Below the pieces are notes generated by a model. The model was given only the letters and a program-made list of their open reading frames with translations. It was not told the origin of the DNA and searched no databases. Made by a program: the position numbers and the translations under genes. Below, in pieces: positions 8,129 through 17,923 of a stretch of 64,000 nt of DNA. Source of the stretch: Pseudomonadota bacterium (GTDB lineage: Bacteria; Myxococcota_A; Polyangia; Haliangiales; Haliangiaceae); contig JAKSDA010000601.1 of the NCBI GenBank assembly GCA_022360315.1, positions 1 through 64,000 of the forward strand, read 5' to 3'. Numbering within the stretch: position 1 is the stretch's first letter; each line of letters opens with the position of its first letter.

Positions 8129-11101
8129 TCATCTCGACGGCTTTTTGCGGTCGCGTTCGCGCATCTCCTCGCGACTGGGCACGCGGTCGGGAAAATCGTT
8201 GTAAAATAGCAGCGCATTGCCCACAAAGGCGAGATCGTGGTGATTCTGGTAGCGGTGCATGGGATTCCACGAGAATAGAACCACCCGCCCCTTGCCGACC
8301 GGAACCTCGAGCAGCGCGGGCTTGCGACTGAGCGCCTCGGGTTTTTTGATCAAACCAGATAGCAGCAATGGCGTCTTTTTCTCGCCCGGACCGGCGGTCT
8401 CGGCTGCCCCCGGCCCGGTCTCTGCAACTGCGCTGGCGGCGCCGAGATCGCGATCACCGGTGGGATGCGCGACCGGAATATCGGCCTTGCGGTCGGCCTC
8501 GCGATCGGCTTCTTGCCAGGTCTTGCTGCCAAACTGCGCAACCACATGACCGCGCCGGTATTCCCGCACGTCATAGACTGGCACGTTGCCGCGAAACACA
8601 TACGTCAGCTCGGGATAACCCCAGCTCAGAGGATGCTCGGGTCGGACAATGCGGGCTGTCACGTGCGACCCCGGTGTGCCGTACACCGGGAGCGAGCGAA
8701 CCTCGCGCGCCAAACCGCCCTGAGAGACCAGCTGGCCGGCCGAACCCAGCGCCACCAGTACACCTCCCTGGTTGATAAATTGGGCCAGATTGGCCAGACC
8801 GACAAATCCCATTCCACCCGTGATGTCAGGCGATGAATCGATGATTCCGTGCGACGGATACGTGGCTGTTTTGGTATACGGCATGGGTCCCCATTTGGGG
8901 TCGATGCCGTGCACCATGCCCTGAAATGATAAGAATCCCTGAGTCGGTAAGATCACTACGTCAAACTTGTCGTGTAACCCACCCTGCCGCAGATGGTCCT
9001 TGTTGATGAGGGTATAGGGCACGCCCAGTTGCTCGAGAGTGTAGCGCGCCCAGCCGGAATCCTGGGTATAGCGCCAGGTGTGAAATAGAGCGACCCGCGG
9101 CAGATCGACCTCGATGGTCGCGACACTCGGCTCGCTAGCAATCGCCCGGGCGTCGATGTGAAACGTGCTGGCCACTGCATCCATGGTCGCTCGATCGACT
9201 CCGCTGATCACCAGCGAGCCGGCCGGGTGGCCGTTCCAGGCCCCGCTCAGAGCCTTTACCCGGGCGTCTTTGGGCAAGGCCCAGCGCAGGCTGATCAATC
9301 GGGTTTGCGCCCGGTGATCGATGATCCATCGCTCACTGTCCTCAACCGTGCCCGGCAGATCGGGAATCCGGGTCATCCGCTCGACCGGCAGGTCGAACAC
9401 GGCCTTGTCGGCAATGGGCTCCACCACCACGCCCAGCATATAATCCAAACTCCACGCAACATCGTCATAGGGAGTGAGTTTGGCAGTTTTGGGAAAAGCC
9501 TGCTTGAGAAGCAATGTGAGGGCAAAATTGCGATACGGCTGGTCCATCCTGACCACGAAATCGCCACTCTTTACCGCGATCCTCCGCGCGCCCTTGCCCT
9601 TGCCCGCGGTCGCCGGGCGAGCCGAGACTTCCCGGGCACGCACACCCACGGGCATGGCGACAAGCTCGGCGTCGGCCCGGGCGCGATGGACTTCGATGCG
9701 ATGGCCAGATAAGAGCCATAGAAGGTGGTGCAAGTTGCCCCGGTCGCGCTGCTCGGCCGGGATCACAAATGCATGAGGCGGCTGTTTTTTGCCCTTGTCG
9801 AGCGAGTTTTTGTTCTTGCGCCAAAAATTCTCCAGCAGGGTCTCGCGGTTTTTTGCCACCAGCAGGAGCGAAGCCAGTACCCCGGACTGCATATAATTGG
9901 TGTTATTGCGCAAACTCCATGTAAGTTCTTTTTCGGGCGGCCAGGCGCGATACCATTGCCGGCTGTTGATCCGGCGCTCGGCAAACCGGTATCGGCGCAA
10001 CTCGCGTTTGAACGTGCCCGCGTTGCTGTTGCCGAATGTCTCGTAAAACCGGCCGATCGCGTTGTGGTTGTTGGTGACCCACAGAAGATAGCCAGGATAC
10101 CAGCCGGTGTAGAATCCCCAGGTCCACACGCCGCGCAGGCCCAGCTGGGTGAGCTGGGATACTTCGTAGCTGGCCATCCATTGCCACTCGGTCACCACGA
10201 TGGGATCGAGTGTGTCGTTGTACGGTCCGGTGCCGCTCGAAACGTAGAGCAATGGCACGGATTCGTGAAGGTCGAGGGAGGCCACGGGCAAAAACTCGTG
10301 ATAGGCGGCGACATAGTTGCGAGTGAGCGGCTGGCTGAGCTGGAGGCCATCGCGGTTGTTGTCGTGTGCGGTATAATCGCCCCAGTACGGCGCCATGCGT
10401 GGTGGACTGTCCTCCAGTTCTCTGACCCCGGTCAGATATCGATAATACCAATCGACCATGCGGGCGCGGCCATCCATCTCCAGAACCGGGGTGAGCAAGG
10501 TGATCACATTGCGCCGAATGGCCCGAATATGATCCTGCTCGCTGACCGCCAGACGGTAGGCCAGTTCCATGACCATCTCGGGCGGTCCGGTCTCGGGCGA
10601 GTGCAGGCCTGCTGTGATCCAGTAGATCGGCACGGTCGAGCGAGTCAGTTGCCGGGCCTGTGCGAGCCCGGTACGGCGCGGATCGGCCAGCTCGCGCATC
10701 GCGCGTTTGGTCGCGTCGAGCCGGGCCAGTACACCGGGATCGGCGATCGCTGCGGCGATCATCTCGCGGCCGCCGTGCGATTTGCCCAGCGAAAAAATCC
10801 GCACCCGGGGCGAGGTCCGGGCGAGTCGGCGAAAATACGCATTGATGCGCTCGGGACGGGTCAGTTTGCCCGGTGTGCCGATCACATATCCCAGGAATGC
10901 AAGCGGCGACGGCACCTGACGCGAGGCCGGCAGATGATCGACCCACTCGGTGAGAAACGACGGATCGGTGGTGTATTTGCGAATTTCGGCCGTGCTCTTT
11001 TGATCGAGACGATCGGGGCCACGGCGGGCACCGGCTGGTGCAGCGTGGGCAGTGCAAGAAAGAAGGACCGAAGCAACGCATAAAATGAGCACGCGACGCA
11101 T
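8129..11101 (-). CDS. Secreted M14 family zinc carboxypeptidase-like protein
   Basis: A 990-residue protein with an N-terminal export signal (hydrophobic residues 4-15, then LLSC and AHA, so either a lipoprotein or a cleaved precursor). The peptidase M14 domain occupies roughly residues 60-400. The zinc pair is H167 and E170 in GLHSPE, and the third ligand is likely the histidine of SLDLHES. The C-terminal part has alternating alpha/beta segments (e.g. FDVVILPTQG) resembling a glutamine-amidotransferase-like domain often appended to such peptidases. ATG 11101 is preferred over an in-frame ATG 12 codons upstream because the signal peptide begins there; neither has a strong ribosome binding site. 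It probably trims peptides outside the cytoplasm. Its 3' end converges on the toxin operon. Confidence 0.88.
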   Translation of the reverse strand: MRRVLILCVASVLLSCTAHAAPAGARRGPDRLDQKSTAEIRKYTTDPSFLTEWVDHLPASRQVPSPLAFLGYVIGTPGKLTRPERINAYFRRLARTSPRVRIFSLGKSHGGREMIAAAIADPGVLARLDATKRAMRELADPRRTGLAQARQLTRSTVPIYWITAGLHSPETGPPEMVMELAYRLAVSEQDHIRAIRRNVITLLTPVLEMDGRARMVDWYYRYLTGVRELEDSPPRMAPYWGDYTAHDNNRDGLQLSQPLTRNYVAAYHEFLPVASLDLHESVPLLYVSSGTGPYNDTLDPIVVTEWQWMASYEVSQLTQLGLRGVWTWGFYTGWYPGYLLWVTNNHNAIGRFYETFGNSNAGTFKRELRRYRFAERRINSRQWYRAWPPEKELTWSLRNNTNYMQSGVLASLLLVAKNRETLLENFWRKNKNSLDKGKKQPPHAFVIPAEQRDRGNLHHLLWLLSGHRIEVHRARADAELVAMPVGVRAREVSARPATAGKGKGARRIAVKSGDFVVRMDQPYRNFALTLLLKQAFPKTAKLTPYDDVAWSLDYMLGVVVEPIADKAVFDLPVERMTRIPDLPGTVEDSERWIIDHRAQTRLISLRWALPKDARVKALSGAWNGHPAGSLVISGVDRATMDAVASTFHIDARAIASEPSVATIEVDLPRVALFHTWRYTQDSGWARYTLEQLGVPYTLINKDHLRQGGLHDKFDVVILPTQGFLSFQGMVHGIDPKWGPMPYTKTATYPSHGIIDSSPDITGGMGFVGLANLAQFINQGGVLVALGSAGQLVSQGGLAREVRSLPVYGTPGSHVTARIVRPEHPLSWGYPELTYVFRGNVPVYDVREYRRGHVVAQFGSKTWQEADREADRKADIPVAHPTGDRDLGAASAVAETGPGAAETAGPGEKKTPLLLSGLIKKPEALSRKPALLEVPVGKGRVVLFSWNPMHRYQNHHDLAFVGNALLFYNDFPDRVPSREEMRERDRKKPSR

Positions 11102-11183
11102 GCGCGGACGATAGCGCACTTGCCGGACCGAACACATACACTGCCCGGTTGATTACACCGCCAGACCGGCGATCAGAGCGGGC

Positions 11184-11214
11184 GCTCGGCCGGACTCGAC
11201 CGGCCAGGCCGAGC
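11184..11214. other. Inverted repeat between symporter and peptidase genes
   Basis: GCTCGGCC at 11184-11191 pairs perfectly with GGCCGAGC at 11207-11214, with further GGCCGG/CCGGCC complementarity inside. On the transcribed minus strand it lies between the end of the SNF transporter gene and the start of the M14 peptidase gene. It can fold into a strong hairpin but has no T-run, so it may be an attenuating or mRNA-stabilising structure rather than a classical terminator. Confidence 0.4.
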
Positions 11215-11285
11215 GATCACCCAGCCTTCAGGCAATGTCCGATGGCCGGCCGGGTCGGCGCTCCTCTGCCGCGCAATGACAGTCA

Positions 11286-12665
11286 TTACAACTGGAGATT
11301 GTGCAGCACGCTGTAGAGAAAAATCGTCACAATGGCCAGCGGCACCACGTAGCGGACCAGAAAGAGCCAGCCGCGATACAGGCGGTCGCGTTGTTTGGCG
11401 CTGTTGAACTCCTCATAGCTGGTCGACCGCGGAATCACCCAGCCGGCAAAGATCGTGATGGCCAGGCCGCCCAGCGGCAGGAACACATTGCTGACAAAGA
11501 AGTCCATCTGCTGCAGAAAATCGGGTCCCGTGGCCTCGATGCCCGGGATCTGCAGGTCGCTCTTGGCCGACAGGATGCCGTAGAGAAAGATGCCCCCGCC
11601 ACTGACCACAGTGGCCAGTTTGCGCCCGATCTTGAGCTGGTCGATGAGGGTGGACACCACGACCTCGAGCAGCGAGATGGCCGAGGTGAGCGCGGCAAAG
11701 AAAAGCAGCCCAAAGAAAACAATGCCCCACAGCGCCCCGCCCGGAATTTGCGAGAATGCGATGGGCATGGCGATGAAGATGAGCGGAGGCCCATTGGTCG
11801 GTTCGGCGCCGACCGCAAAGAGAAACGGAAACATCACCAGGCAAGCGACCAGGGCCACAAACGTGTCGAGTACGGTGATCGCCGTGGATGCGGCAACGAT
11901 GTCGTCGTTGCGGTTGAGATAGCTGCCGTAGGTGATGAGTCCGCCCAGCCCGACACTCAAGGTGAAGAACGAATGGCCGAGCGCCTCGAGCACACCGCCG
12001 GCGGTGAGCCGGTCGCTGTGGGGCGAAAATACAAAATCCAGCGCCGTGGTAAACGACGGCAGGGTGCCTGCGTACACCATGAGACCGACCATGAACACCA
12101 GCAAAAGCGGCATCATGATGCGCACACCGGTTTCGATACCGCGCCGCACACCGATCAGCACGATGGCCGTGGTGAGCCCCATGAACACGCCGTGCCACAA
12201 TATGCTGCGCGGTAGATCCTGCACCAACCCGACAAAGAGCCCGGTGATCTCTTTCGGGTCGCGGCCAGTAAAGCTGTCCTGCAGGGCCAGTCCGATATAG
12301 TTCATGGACCAGCCCGCGACCACGCTGTAATACGACAGCAAGATGAAGCCAGCGGTCACGCCGACCCAGCCGACCAGACTCCAGATCGTCTTGCCACCGC
12401 TCAGGCCGTTGTACGCGGCGACCGGCGACTTCTGCGCGGCGCGGCCGATGATGATCTCGCTGACCATGACCGGCAGGCCGACCAGCGCGATACAGGCCAG
12501 ATAGATGAGGACAAACAGGCCACCGCCGTTCTGTCCGGTGATGAAGGGAAACTTCCAGATGTTGCCCAGACCGATCGCAGCTCCAGCCGCCGCCAGGATG
12601 AATCCCGCCCGGCTCTGCCACTGGCTACGCCCCGAGGATGCGCGTTCGAACGGGTTTGAGGCCAT
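11286..12665 (-). CDS. Sodium-dependent transporter, SNF/NSS family
   Basis: A 459-residue integral membrane protein of the neurotransmitter:sodium symporter family, the length usual for bacterial members. The diagnostic first-helix signature AAIGLGNIWKFPF is at residues ~30-42, followed by the GGGLFVLIYL helix and about ten more membrane segments. Members import amino acids or related amines with Na+; the substrate here cannot be told. ATG 12665 is supported by AGGAGAG upstream. The gene follows an AGCS-family symporter gene by only 15 bases on the same strand, so the two probably form one transcript. Confidence 0.95.
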   Translation of the reverse strand: MASNPFERASSGRSQWQSRAGFILAAAGAAIGLGNIWKFPFITGQNGGGLFVLIYLACIALVGLPVMVSEIIIGRAAQKSPVAAYNGLSGGKTIWSLVGWVGVTAGFILLSYYSVVAGWSMNYIGLALQDSFTGRDPKEITGLFVGLVQDLPRSILWHGVFMGLTTAIVLIGVRRGIETGVRIMMPLLLVFMVGLMVYAGTLPSFTTALDFVFSPHSDRLTAGGVLEALGHSFFTLSVGLGGLITYGSYLNRNDDIVAASTAITVLDTFVALVACLVMFPFLFAVGAEPTNGPPLIFIAMPIAFSQIPGGALWGIVFFGLLFFAALTSAISLLEVVVSTLIDQLKIGRKLATVVSGGGIFLYGILSAKSDLQIPGIEATGPDFLQQMDFFVSNVFLPLGGLAITIFAGWVIPRSTSYEEFNSAKQRDRLYRGWLFLVRYVVPLAIVTIFLYSVLHNLQL

Positions 12666-12680
12666 CGTTGAATGTCTCTC

Positions 12681-14459
12681 CTAGTTGTCTCCGGTATCGA
12701 CGGCCGGAGCACCGGGCTGCCGGTTTTTCATGCGCTGGAAATAATCACGGGTCAGCTCGACGATCTTTGGCATCAAGAGGACCACTGCGATGAGGTTGGG
12801 CATAGTCATCAGGCCAAGCGAGACGTCACCTGCTGCCCACACGGTCTCGAGGGCGGTGATGGCGCCGATGAACGAGGCGACCAGAAATAGAATTCGATAC
12901 GGAAACACATAGCGGGCACCAAACAAATAGGTCACTGCACGGTCGCCGTAATACGACCACGAAATCATCGTGGAGACGGCAAACAAGAATACACAAAACG
13001 TGACGATATAGTTGCCCCAGTCGCCGATCGGCGACATGCCCCTGGCAAAGGCCCACGAGGTGAGTGCCGAGCTGTTTTGCAGCATACCGCCCTCGACCAC
13101 GAGATCAGCAACCGTGACTCCATCGGCGGCAGTCGTGGTCAGAGTGCCCTTGGGACTGCCCTTGGCCGGGGGGGTGTAGACCAGCGTGCCGGAAAATGGT
13201 GTGCCCTTATTGCCGGCGACGATGCGGGGATCCTTGACAAAGCCATCGGCCACCTTGAATGCCAACCCGGCCTGAGTGCCGGACTGGACCTGGACCACGA
13301 CCGATTTGCCGCCGGGCTCGCCCGCAGATCGGTCGCTTTCCCCCACGTCCGGCGAGGCCACCACGACCGCCACGTCGGCGAGCTTTTTGCGGTCCGGCTT
13401 CCAGTCGTCCCACACTCCGGTGATGATGATGACGAGCGCGGTCATCGAGCAGACGATCAGAGTATCGATGAGCGGACCGAGCATGGCCACAGCGCCCTCG
13501 CGCACCGGCTCATTGGTCTTGGCTGCAGCGTGGGCAATCGGCGCCGACCCCTGACCGGCCTCGTTGGAGAACAGACCGCGTTTGACCCCCCAGACCAGGG
13601 TCATGCTGAATACCCCGGCGACCGAACCGCCCAGGCTGGCTTCGGGGCTGAACGCACTGGACAGGATCGTGGCAAAGGCGCCCGGGATCTCGCCGGCGTT
13701 CAGAGCCAGGATGACCAGGGCCGAGAATACGTAAAGGAGCGCCATGCTCGGAGCCAGCTTGCTGGTCACCCGGCCGATCACTTTGATACCGCCCAGAATG
13801 ACCGAGCCGACGATGGTGATCAGAACCGCCCCGGCCAGCCACGCCGGAATGCCGAAGTCCGCATCGGCGCTGACCGCGACTGTGTTGGCCTGGTTGAGAT
13901 TGCCCGATCCCCAGGCGCAAAGAACCGTGCAGACGGCGAAAAAAATCGCCAGCGGCTTCCACTTCGGGCCCAGCCCTCGCTCGATGTAGTACATGGGGCC
14001 GCCGGCAGCTTCGCCTTTTTCGTCGAAGCCGCGATAGTGCACTGACAGAGTGCACTCGGCGAATTTCAGAGCCATGCCAAAGACCGCGGTCACCCACATC
14101 CAGAACACTGCCCCCGGCCCACCGTAGTGGATGGCGGTTGCCACGCCGGCGATATTACCGACCCCCACGGTTGCCGATAATGCGGTCGACAATGCCTGAA
14201 AGTGGTTGATATCACCCGGATCTTCTGGGTCATCAAAGCGACCGGCAACGACCAGCACGGCGTGACCGACCTGGCGAAGCTGGATGAACATCAGCCGTAG
14301 AGTCACGTAGAATCCGGCAGCCAGAAGAACTACGACGAGCCATGGCAGGTCCGATGGGAACCCCCACACATACTTGCTCAAATATTGGATTACGGTCTCC
14401 ACAGCGCAGGCTGCATAACCTGTGAAGGTGGCGAAGATCAAGTCCCCAGCGGTCTCCAT
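12681..14459 (-). CDS. Sodium:alanine symporter, AGCS family, with extra loop domain
   Basis: A 592-residue inner-membrane symporter. Family hallmarks are clear: the TALSATVGVGNIAGVATAI segment, GPGAVFWMW, KFAECTL and the SNEAGQGSAPIAHAAA motif. It should bring in alanine or glycine with Na+. It is longer than usual because residues ~350-465 hold an extra extracytoplasmic, beta-rich domain (ending VADLVVEGGMLQN) in a loop that is normally short. The ATG at 14459 has no clear ribosome binding site. It is divergent from the lipoprotein gene starting at 14638 and lies just upstream of the SNF transporter gene, suggesting an amino-acid uptake operon. Confidence 0.93.
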   Translation of the reverse strand: METAGDLIFATFTGYAACAVETVIQYLSKYVWGFPSDLPWLVVVLLAAGFYVTLRLMFIQLRQVGHAVLVVAGRFDDPEDPGDINHFQALSTALSATVGVGNIAGVATAIHYGGPGAVFWMWVTAVFGMALKFAECTLSVHYRGFDEKGEAAGGPMYYIERGLGPKWKPLAIFFAVCTVLCAWGSGNLNQANTVAVSADADFGIPAWLAGAVLITIVGSVILGGIKVIGRVTSKLAPSMALLYVFSALVILALNAGEIPGAFATILSSAFSPEASLGGSVAGVFSMTLVWGVKRGLFSNEAGQGSAPIAHAAAKTNEPVREGAVAMLGPLIDTLIVCSMTALVIIITGVWDDWKPDRKKLADVAVVVASPDVGESDRSAGEPGGKSVVVQVQSGTQAGLAFKVADGFVKDPRIVAGNKGTPFSGTLVYTPPAKGSPKGTLTTTAADGVTVADLVVEGGMLQNSSALTSWAFARGMSPIGDWGNYIVTFCVFLFAVSTMISWSYYGDRAVTYLFGARYVFPYRILFLVASFIGAITALETVWAAGDVSLGLMTMPNLIAVVLLMPKIVELTRDYFQRMKNRQPGAPAVDTGDN

Positions 14460-14637
14460 CGGGCTGCGCGGGAGGACTCGGCCGGTTTGGTGGGGCTCGC
14501 AACCCGGCGGTCACCACCCGGTTGGTCGCCCGGCCATGTCGCGGCCATCACCGTGCCCTGCGTGCCGGTTTTCGCCGCTCGCCCCCGGTTTCAGACGGCA
14601 CCTCGCACTGCGACGGAGGCTGTGTTACATCCTTGCC

Positions 14638-15603
14638 ATGGTGGACAAATCGGTGTGCTCACCCCGGGCGACGACCACGCGGAGGATCGCGAGTGCCATG
14701 GTCCTGTGGGCGGTTGGGTTTGGGCTGGCCGGGTGCCTGAAGAATGTTCCGCAGCATTCCAACTCCGGCAAGGATTACCGCTACAAGGGGGCAAAAAAAA
14801 TCACTCTCGACGGCGGTGAAGCGCGGGTCAAAGGCATTGTGACCTATCCGGGCGGCGACCGCGTCGACTGGAAGGTATTCGAGATTCCCGAGGGCAAACA
14901 GGGTGACGTCAAATTCCGGCTGAGCTGGAAGCCGGCCCGTCCCGGCCTCGATCTGGCGTTTGCGGTCTACGATCAGTACTTCACCCAGCTCGACCACGCC
15001 CGGCCATCGCGCGCAGCCAAGCGGAGCAAGAGAATGCGTCTGCGCGGCCTGGTGGCGGGAAAATACTACGTCCAGATCTATGCACCCAAACGCAGAGACG
15101 CCGGCCGCTACACCCTGTCGATCCGATTCCGAGAGCGCCGGGCCGTGGTTCTGCCCTCGCTGGCCGAGTTAGCCGGTCAGATCGCCGACCCACCGATCCT
15201 TCCCGCTGTGATCGAGCCGGTGGTCAAGACCCCGGAGGAACTGGCCGCCGAAGAGGAAGAACGCAAGCGCCGAGAAGAAGAAGCGGCCCAGCTCGCGGCC
15301 GAAAAAGCGGCCGAATCAGACCGTCTGGCCGCGCTGCGCAAGCCCATCTATGCCCGCGTTCGCCGCACTCAGCAAGCCTCGGGCGGGGGCGTGATCATCA
15401 CCATCAACGCCGGCCGCAACAAGGGCGTCGACAAGTCCTGGGCCGGCACTCTGTTGCGCGGCAAGAGCAAGCGAGCGCTGCCCGACGGCACGTTCAAGAT
15501 CATCCGGGTGACCGCGCGCGCTTGCGTGGCCAAGGTCCAGCTATCGATGGACCAGGTCCAGGCCAATCCCCGGGTGATTCTGCGCCGCACTGTGATCGAA
15601 TAG
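14638..15603 (+). CDS. Predicted lipoprotein of unknown function
   Basis: A 321-residue envelope protein. The N-terminus has arginines, a hydrophobic core and the lipobox LAGC near residue 30. After this comes a beta-rich domain of about 110 residues (VKFRLSWKPARPGLDLAFAV, YYVQIYAPK) like the PPC fold, then an E/A/R-rich helical linker (~residues 205-235), and a small C-terminal beta domain (GGVIITINAGRNKG to RVIL). ATG 14638 is favoured; ATG 14698 has GGAGG 12 bases upstream and would give a shorter signal peptide that is still workable. No enzymatic motif is seen. It is divergent from the AGCS symporter gene. Confidence 0.75.
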   Translation: MVDKSVCSPRATTTRRIASAMVLWAVGFGLAGCLKNVPQHSNSGKDYRYKGAKKITLDGGEARVKGIVTYPGGDRVDWKVFEIPEGKQGDVKFRLSWKPARPGLDLAFAVYDQYFTQLDHARPSRAAKRSKRMRLRGLVAGKYYVQIYAPKRRDAGRYTLSIRFRERRAVVLPSLAELAGQIADPPILPAVIEPVVKTPEELAAEEEERKRREEEAAQLAAEKAAESDRLAALRKPIYARVRRTQQASGGGVIITINAGRNKGVDKSWAGTLLRGKSKRALPDGTFKIIRVTARACVAKVQLSMDQVQANPRVILRRTVIE

Positions 15604-15840
15604 GCTGGTTTTTCGGTCTCGGCCGGACATCGACGCCACTGCACTGCGCCGTTTCGGTCATATTTTCGCAGCCAGGCATTGAGCGCCGGCAACTCCGCGC
15701 CCCGCAGCGACACCCGATACCGTGGCAACGCATTCGGACAGCACACCACACCATCGCTCAGACCGCATATGTCGCCACGCCCTTCCAACTGATACAGGTC
15801 GAGTTAACACGAAGGTCATCGATAAGCAATGGAAATATAT

Positions 15841-16004
15841 ATTACATGCCATTACATCAATTCAAATCGAGGACACTCTGCGGACGACCTGCACAACGAT
15901 CTGGTCACCGATGTAGGTGTCGATGCCGTTGCGGATTCAGTTGTGACTATCTGTGGTCGCCGTGCCGGATGTCCCCGGTGATCTGACGTGTAATCCCCTG
16001 TAAT
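15841..16004. promoter_or_regulatory. Two opposed 10-bp-phased ATTACA pairs upstream of a kinase gene
   Basis: ATTACA occurs at 15841-15846 and 15851-15856, and its reverse complement TGTAAT at 15989-15994 and 15999-16004, both pairs with 10-bp spacing. The two pairs face each other across about 130 bases. They lie in the 511-bp region (15604-16114) between a lipoprotein gene and a kinase gene, in which I see no gene. The resemblance to the four sites at 5223-5260 suggests one regulator acting at both places. Binding and regulator are inferred. Confidence 0.45.
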
Positions 16005-16114
16005 GGCGCCGATGGCATAGCGTGTTACGGTAGACGGCACCACTGACCCAAGTACTGCTGTCATTGCGTTGTCGGCCCGGTGCCTGTGCTCGGCCCGCTT
16101 CAAGGGATACGGTT

Positions 16115-17509
16115 GTGGTAGAGAATAGGCAATACAATAACAAACCATCTCATGCGGCTGGCCCAGTCCAGAGGCCGGTCGAGCGACTGATCGGCCTGCC
16201 CAGGTCCGAGCAGAAAGCGCGGCTGGCTGTCCGGCGGCGCGCCCTGCAGACCGTGTGGCTGCACAGCGACTGGCCCGATCACCGAGACCGGCAAGCACCT
16301 CTCGACCATCATTCATCGCCAGGCCGGCGATGGATCAGTCCCGAACGGATCAATCCCCCGCATCCCGAAGATGCCGAGTGCTCGCTTCGCCCGGCCCAGC
16401 CGGTCGGCCGCTACGCGGTTTTGCGCAAGCTCGGTCAAGGCGGTATGGGCCAGGTTTATGCGGCCCGCGACGAGGAGTCGCAGCGCGACGTCGCGATCAA
16501 GATTCTCCACCCACGACAAGCCGACCTGGAAGGAACCGTGAGGCTCTTGCGCGAGGCCCAGGCCATGGCCAAGCTGTCTCACCCCAACGTCGCTCGGATC
16601 TATGAAGCAGGCCAGATTGACGGTCGCTCATTCATCGCCATGGAGCTGATTCAGGGCATGACCCTGAGCCAGTGGTGCGATGTTGCGCCGAGAAGCTGGC
16701 CGGATGTTTTATCGCTCTATGTACAGGCCGGGCGCGGACTCGCCGCGGTCCACCGAGCCGGAATCATTCACCGCGATTTCAAACCTGAAAACGTACTGGT
16801 CGGCGACGACGGACGTCCACGCGTACTCGACTTTGGCCTGGCGCTGCTCGCCAATGGACCCGACATTCCGGCCAGCGATGCATGCGGAGCGGAGCAGCCG
16901 AGCGGCTCCCGGCTGACCCAACAAGGAGTCTTGCTGGGAACTCCGTACTACATGTCCCCCGAACAGCTGAGCGGCGACCCGGTGGGACCGGCCAGCGATC
17001 AGTTCAATTTCTGTGTTGGTCTCTACGAGAGTCTCTACGGCGTGGCGCCATTCGAGGGCCGCGGCATGGCCCAGGCGGCCGCAAAAGTACACGGCGACGT
17101 CCGGCAACCCGCGGTCAAATCGGCCGATCTCGAACGACTGCGCAATATCATCGTGCGCGGACTCGCTCCTGATCCGACCGACCGCTGGCCGTCCATGGAC
17201 GATTTGCTGGGCGTACTGGGCGAGCAGTTGAACGCGGGCTCAGCCCCGTCCCTGCGCCTGCCGGGCCGGCCCGCCTTGATCCTGTTCGGCCTCTCGAGTG
17301 CTGTGGCCGCACTCCTGGCGGTGACCATGGGATGGGTGATCGGCGGTATGGAAGGCGGCATGGCGCGCGATATTCTGGGTATCAGCTGGGCATTCGCGGT
17401 CCTTTTCCTCTCGATCGGATTGGCCGTGCGCTGGTCTGTGATGTCGAGAGTTGATGCGGCAGGCCACGCTCGGACTGCCGCACACCGGGTCGGTGAGACA
17501 GCCGGCTAG
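16115..17509 (+). CDS. Hanks-type serine/threonine protein kinase with membrane tail
   Basis: A 464-residue kinase. All catalytic landmarks are present: glycine loop GQGGMG (~107), the ATP lysine in VAIK (129), HRDFKPEN with the catalytic aspartate at 221, DFG at 239, and GTPYYMSPEQ in the activation segment. Two hydrophobic helices (~355-380 and ~390-410) follow, so it is tethered to the inner membrane with almost no external domain. The start is uncertain: GTG 16115 has AAGGGA eight bases before it, while the frame remains open back to a TTG at 16064. The ~90 residues before the kinase domain are basic and low in complexity. Targets are unknown. Confidence 0.85.
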   Translation: MVENRQYNNKPSHAAGPVQRPVERLIGLPRSEQKARLAVRRRALQTVWLHSDWPDHRDRQAPLDHHSSPGRRWISPERINPPHPEDAECSLRPAQPVGRYAVLRKLGQGGMGQVYAARDEESQRDVAIKILHPRQADLEGTVRLLREAQAMAKLSHPNVARIYEAGQIDGRSFIAMELIQGMTLSQWCDVAPRSWPDVLSLYVQAGRGLAAVHRAGIIHRDFKPENVLVGDDGRPRVLDFGLALLANGPDIPASDACGAEQPSGSRLTQQGVLLGTPYYMSPEQLSGDPVGPASDQFNFCVGLYESLYGVAPFEGRGMAQAAAKVHGDVRQPAVKSADLERLRNIIVRGLAPDPTDRWPSMDDLLGVLGEQLNAGSAPSLRLPGRPALILFGLSSAVAALLAVTMGWVIGGMEGGMARDILGISWAFAVLFLSIGLAVRWSVMSRVDAAGHARTAAHRVGETAG

Positions 17510-17661
17510 GTCTTTATACCACTTGTCGTTGGCGCCGTTGCATCCTCGCTTGCTCGTCTTGGAGACATTGCCAGTACTCTGGTTGCAGCAGCATAATGCT
17601 CCTCTTCCTTCTACTCTTCTATTTCTTTTCTCGATTTGCAATCAAACTATATTTGTAAATA

Positions 17662-17719
17662 CTCGATTTCGAATCGAGATATATTCATGATTTTAATCAT
17701 GCCGATACAAAAAATCGGC
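17662..17719. other. AT-rich island with three adjacent hairpins
   Basis: The 414-bp gap at 17510-17923 contains no gene but holds a strikingly AT-rich core (about 17585-17790) in a GC-rich chromosome. Three perfect inverted repeats follow each other: CTCGATT/AATCGAG (17662-17678), CATGATT/AATCATG (17686-17701) and GCCGAT/ATCGGC (17701-17719). It could be a composite terminator and promoter zone, a protein-binding region, or a trace of inserted foreign DNA. The sequence does not decide among these. Confidence 0.5.
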
Positions 17720-17923
17720 CAATTTATAAGACTCATCGATTCCACACAAGTAGAACTTTGAATTAATGAATCTATTTTTTGGCGAGATGGAAATCGATGT
17801 AACAAGCACCACGGTCTGCGCTCGACCGCGATGCGGGCGCGATCGCTCAGTCGATCGGGCCGCGCGTCTCGGTTTGTGACGGTGCCCTTTGTGGCCATGC
17901 CCGGGGTATTGTCTAATGGGGCC

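Noticed and set aside
9725..11083. 452-codon plus-strand frame
   Set aside because: Antisense to the M14 peptidase gene, whose motifs and signal peptide are clear.
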